Positions 4,494-6,526 of a DNA stretch of 6,526 nt are shown in pieces. A program made the position numbers and the translations under genes. Source of the stretch: Dehalococcoidia bacterium (GTDB lineage Bacteria; Chloroflexota; Dehalococcoidia; UBA6926); contig JASLZO010000002.1 in assembly GCA_030754805.1 (NCBI GenBank), forward strand, positions 1 through 6,526. Direction: 5' to 3'. The notes beneath the pieces were generated by a model. That model was not told the DNA's origin. It did no database searches and saw only the letters and a program-made list of their open reading frames with translations. How positions within the stretch are numbered: the stretch's first letter is position 1; every line of letters starts with the position of its first letter.

Positions 4494-4514
4494 TAACCCC
4501 GCCCAGAAGGGGGT
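4494..4514. repeat. AACCCC/GGGGTT hairpin between nadE and tRNA-Gln
   Basis: A 6-bp stem with a 9-base loop lies 36 bases past the nadE stop. On the minus strand it is followed by ACTGG rather than a T-run, so it could be only a weak terminator or a processing hairpin separating nadE from the tRNA. Confidence 0.3.
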
Positions 4515-4550
4515 TTTCAGTCTAACAAAGGGGTCTTAAACCGCCTCCGT

Positions 4551-6284
4551 CTAGCTCGGATCAAAGCGGTTCACGATCGGCAACCGCCGGTCTTTCCCGA
4601 AGGCTCGTGGCGTGATCCGCACCCCAGGGGGCGCTTGCCGGCGTTTGTATTCGGATCGGTCGACCAGTTGGACGACCCGCTCGATGACGGCCCTGTCGAA
4701 TCCCATCTCCAACAGGTCTGCTGGCGAGCGGTCGCGTTCGACGTATTCCTCCAGTACTGGGTCCAGCACGTCGTAGGGTGGCAGCGAGTCTGTATCCAGC
4801 TGATCCGGCCGCAGCTCCGCCGATGGCGGCTTAACGATGATTGTTTCCGGTATCAGGTCCCGTTCGGCAATCCGGTTCCGGAACTTGGACACTTCGTAGA
4901 CCAGCATCTTTGGGACGTCCTTGATCACGGCGAATCCGCCTGCCATGTCGCCGTACAGCGTCGCGTACCCCGTCGCATATTCGCTCTTATTCCCGGTCGA
5001 TAGCACCATCCAGCCGAACTTGTTCGCGATCGCCATCAGGATGTTTCCACGCACCCGTGCCTGAAGATTTTCCTCCGCCACGCCCTCGTTCGTTCCCGCG
5101 AATACCTCGGCCAGAGCCGCACGCAGCGACTCCACCGCTGTGCTGATCGGGATCGTCCGGAACGCCAATCCAAGGTTCCGCGACAAGATCGCGGAGTCGC
5201 TGACGCTGCCTTCAGATGAGTACGCGGTGGGCATCGACACGCCGAGCACGTTCTCCGGTCCCAGCGCATCTGCGGCGATCACCGCGGTCAGGGCCGAATC
5301 GATCCCGCCCGAGAGCCCGATCACCACCTTTTCGAACCCGCTCTTGCGGACGTAGTCCCGCGTTCCCAGAACGAGAGCGCGGTAAACCTCCTCAGCCGGC
5401 TCCAGCCGCGCGGCCGGCTCCATTTTGGAAAGCGGATCCCTGCCACCGGAAGAGCCGGTCACGGATGCCGAGAGATCGATGACGTCGGGGACCGCCCAAA
5501 GGTATGTGCTCGTGTTGGAAGCCGTGGCGTCGGTCGCGCTTGGCGCCTCTGCGAGGTCGATGTCCACGAGCAACAGGTCTTCTTCGAACGCCGGACTCTC
5601 GGCGAGCACGGCCCCACTTTGGTCGAAGACCACGCTACTGCCGTCGAAGACCAGCTCGTCCTGGCCGCCGACCATGTTCACGTAGCAGATCCCGACGCTG
5701 TTCTTTCGCGCGCGTGCCGACAGCATGGCATGCCGCTCGTCGCGTTTTTGCCGATGGTAAGGAGACCCATTGATGTTCACGATGACGTCCGCGCCTGCCC
5801 TTGCCTGGACGCTCGTAGGGCCGAAATCGTACCAGATGTCTTCGCAGACATTGACGGCGACGGAAACGTCGCCAAGGAGGTACACCGGGCAGCGGTCGCC
5901 CGGTTGGAAGTACCGGTCCTCGTCGAACACCGCGTAGTTCGGGAGGAATATCTTCCGGTACACGTCGATCAGCACGCCATCACGAATGACGGCTGCCGCG
6001 TTGTAGATAGTTCCGTCGTCCATTTCAGGAAACCCGACGACGGCTGTGATGCCGTCGCACCGCTTGATCACGGTGTCGAGGGCTTCCCTTGAGCGGGTGA
6101 TGAAGCTGGGCTTCAAGAGCAGGTCCTCGGGTGGGTACCCGGTGATGCATAACTCAGGGAACGCGACCAGGTCCGTCTTTGCCCGGCGCGCCTCATCCAG
6201 ACGATCGATGATGAGATGCACGTTCCCATCCAGGTCGCCCACCGTGGGGTTCACCTGCGCCAGTGCGACGCGGAAGGTCCGCAT
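4551..6284 (-). CDS. nadE: Glutamine-dependent NAD+ synthetase (EC 6.3.5.1)
   Basis: This 577-aa enzyme makes NAD+ from nicotinate adenine dinucleotide, ATP and glutamine, the last step of NAD biosynthesis. The N-terminal nitrilase-type glutaminase domain (about 1-270) shows the complete Glu-Lys-Cys triad: E44 in FPELCITGYPPEDLL, K111 in YRKIFLPN, C147 in VNVCEDIW. The C-terminal synthetase domain (about 285-577) has the ATP pyrophosphatase P-loop SGGIDSA (325-331), the STGNKSEYATGY segment (429-440), GDMAGGFAVIKDVPK (445-459) and KPPSAELRPDQ (485-495). Length fits the short class of two-domain NadE; the long class in mycobacteria is near 680 aa. The start MRTFRVALAQVNPTVGD matches the family N-terminus, although only a weak purine-rich ribosome site precedes it. 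The phosphotriesterase-family gene lies 97 bases upstream on the same strand and tRNA-Gln is downstream. All key residues are present, so it should be active and essential. Confidence 0.97.
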   Translation of the reverse strand: MRTFRVALAQVNPTVGDLDGNVHLIIDRLDEARRAKTDLVAFPELCITGYPPEDLLLKPSFITRSREALDTVIKRCDGITAVVGFPEMDDGTIYNAAAVIRDGVLIDVYRKIFLPNYAVFDEDRYFQPGDRCPVYLLGDVSVAVNVCEDIWYDFGPTSVQARAGADVIVNINGSPYHRQKRDERHAMLSARARKNSVGICYVNMVGGQDELVFDGSSVVFDQSGAVLAESPAFEEDLLLVDIDLAEAPSATDATASNTSTYLWAVPDVIDLSASVTGSSGGRDPLSKMEPAARLEPAEEVYRALVLGTRDYVRKSGFEKVVIGLSGGIDSALTAVIAADALGPENVLGVSMPTAYSSEGSVSDSAILSRNLGLAFRTIPISTAVESLRAALAEVFAGTNEGVAEENLQARVRGNILMAIANKFGWMVLSTGNKSEYATGYATLYGDMAGGFAVIKDVPKMLVYEVSKFRNRIAERDLIPETIIVKPPSAELRPDQLDTDSLPPYDVLDPVLEEYVERDRSPADLLEMGFDRAVIERVVQLVDRSEYKRRQAPPGVRITPRAFGKDRRLPIVNRFDPS

Positions 6285-6330
6285 TCTCGTTTTAGCCTGC
6301 TTCCATCGTCGATTTCAGGCGCCGTTTCCA

Positions 6331-6348
6331 GCGAGGGAACCCCCTCGC
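6331..6348. repeat. GCGAGGG/CCCTCGC hairpin upstream of nadE
   Basis: A perfect 7-bp stem with a 4-base loop lies in the 97-base gap between the phosphotriesterase-family gene and nadE. No T-run follows on the minus strand, so it is more likely a leader or processing hairpin than a terminator. It falls just downstream of a candidate -10 box. Confidence 0.4.
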
Positions 6349-6352
6349 GGCC

Positions 6353-6358
6353 AGTATA
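6353..6358 (-). promoter_or_regulatory. Candidate -10 box for nadE
   Basis: On the minus strand TATACT matches the -10 consensus at five of six positions, 68 bases upstream of the nadE start. No good -35 box is found 16-18 bases further up, so this is a weak internal promoter candidate at best. Confidence 0.3.
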
Positions 6359-6381
6359 GGCAGCGCTCTGAACCCGGACCT

Positions 6382-6526
6382 CTATCGTTCGAAGAAACGG
6401 CGCGGGTTCTCGACCATCATCTGGTTGATCGTATCGTCGGAAACGCCCATCTCTCGTAGCCGCGGCAGGACGCGCCGCGTAACAAAAAGGTACCCGTCTG
6501 GGTTCCGCGTCTGGTGCGCCTCCGCG
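6382..6526 (-). CDS. Phosphotriesterase-family metal-dependent hydrolase, C-terminal fragment
   Basis: Only the last 47 codons are in the window; the gene enters from the right edge and stops with TAG at 6384-6382. The end LFVTRRVLPRLREMGVSDDT followed by INQMMVENPRRFFER is characteristic of the phosphotriesterase/lactonase group of amidohydrolases, whose C-terminal helix carries '...GV.. .i..i...NPrr.f'. These are TIM-barrel zinc enzymes that hydrolyse lactones, phosphotriesters or related esters. The metal ligands and substrate pocket lie outside the window, so the reaction cannot be stated. It runs in the same direction as nadE, 97 bases upstream, and may share a transcript. Confidence 0.75.
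   Translation of the reverse strand, partial: AEAHQTRNPDGYLFVTRRVLPRLREMGVSDDTINQMMVENPRRFFER

Noticed and set aside
5619..6459. Plus-strand frames across nadE
   Set aside because: They are antisense to the clearly functional nadE gene.
1..6526. CRISPR array, insertion sequence or integrase
   Set aside because: No regularly spaced repeats, transposase or integrase motifs, or flanking inverted repeats were found on either strand.

Overview
The window reads as chromosomal DNA of a GC-rich bacterium. Lineage is uncertain. The short (577-residue) glutamine-dependent NAD synthetase, the tRNA with an encoded CCA end and the general style of the proteins would fit Chloroflexota or an actinobacterium-like lineage, but nothing in the sequence fixes this.

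Left edge (1-220, minus strand): the start of a small exported, helix-rich protein. A gene-free stretch follows (about 221-724) that holds two short palindromes and no recognisable gene.

Left-centre (725-2548, plus strand): an apparent operon. It begins with a short-chain dehydrogenase/reductase-fold protein (266 aa) that has no catalytic tyrosine. Two consecutive reading frames follow which together look like one poly(ADP-ribose) glycohydrolase/macrodomain-type protein, split at a GTGA overlap just before its last glycine-rich strand.

Centre (2549-4080, plus strand): a 430-base gene-free leader region with a candidate promoter and overlapping palindrome, two tandem AGGGGT/ACCCCT hairpins, and an orphan strong ribosome binding site. 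It leads into a von Willebrand factor A (VWA) domain protein with an intact metal site, then a 97-aa GIY-YIG-like protein and a strong hairpin terminator.

Right-centre (4081-4396): another gene-free stretch with a compound hairpin, a short leader-peptide-like ORF and a perfect 13-bp terminator.

Right (4397-6526, minus strand): conserved housekeeping DNA read leftwards. In transcription order it holds the C-terminus of a phosphotriesterase-family hydrolase, nadE and tRNA-Gln(CTG). The tRNA 3' end faces the plus-strand genes, so this is the natural border between core and accessory DNA.

Functional picture: SDR and NadE both concern NAD(P), and the macrodomain/PARG-like pair would act on ADP-ribose. 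The PARG-like, VWA and GIY-YIG genes are co-directional and accessory in character and could form a stress or conflict module, but that is inference. The most noteworthy items are the split macrodomain gene, the catalytically stripped SDR, and the structured leader before the VWA gene.
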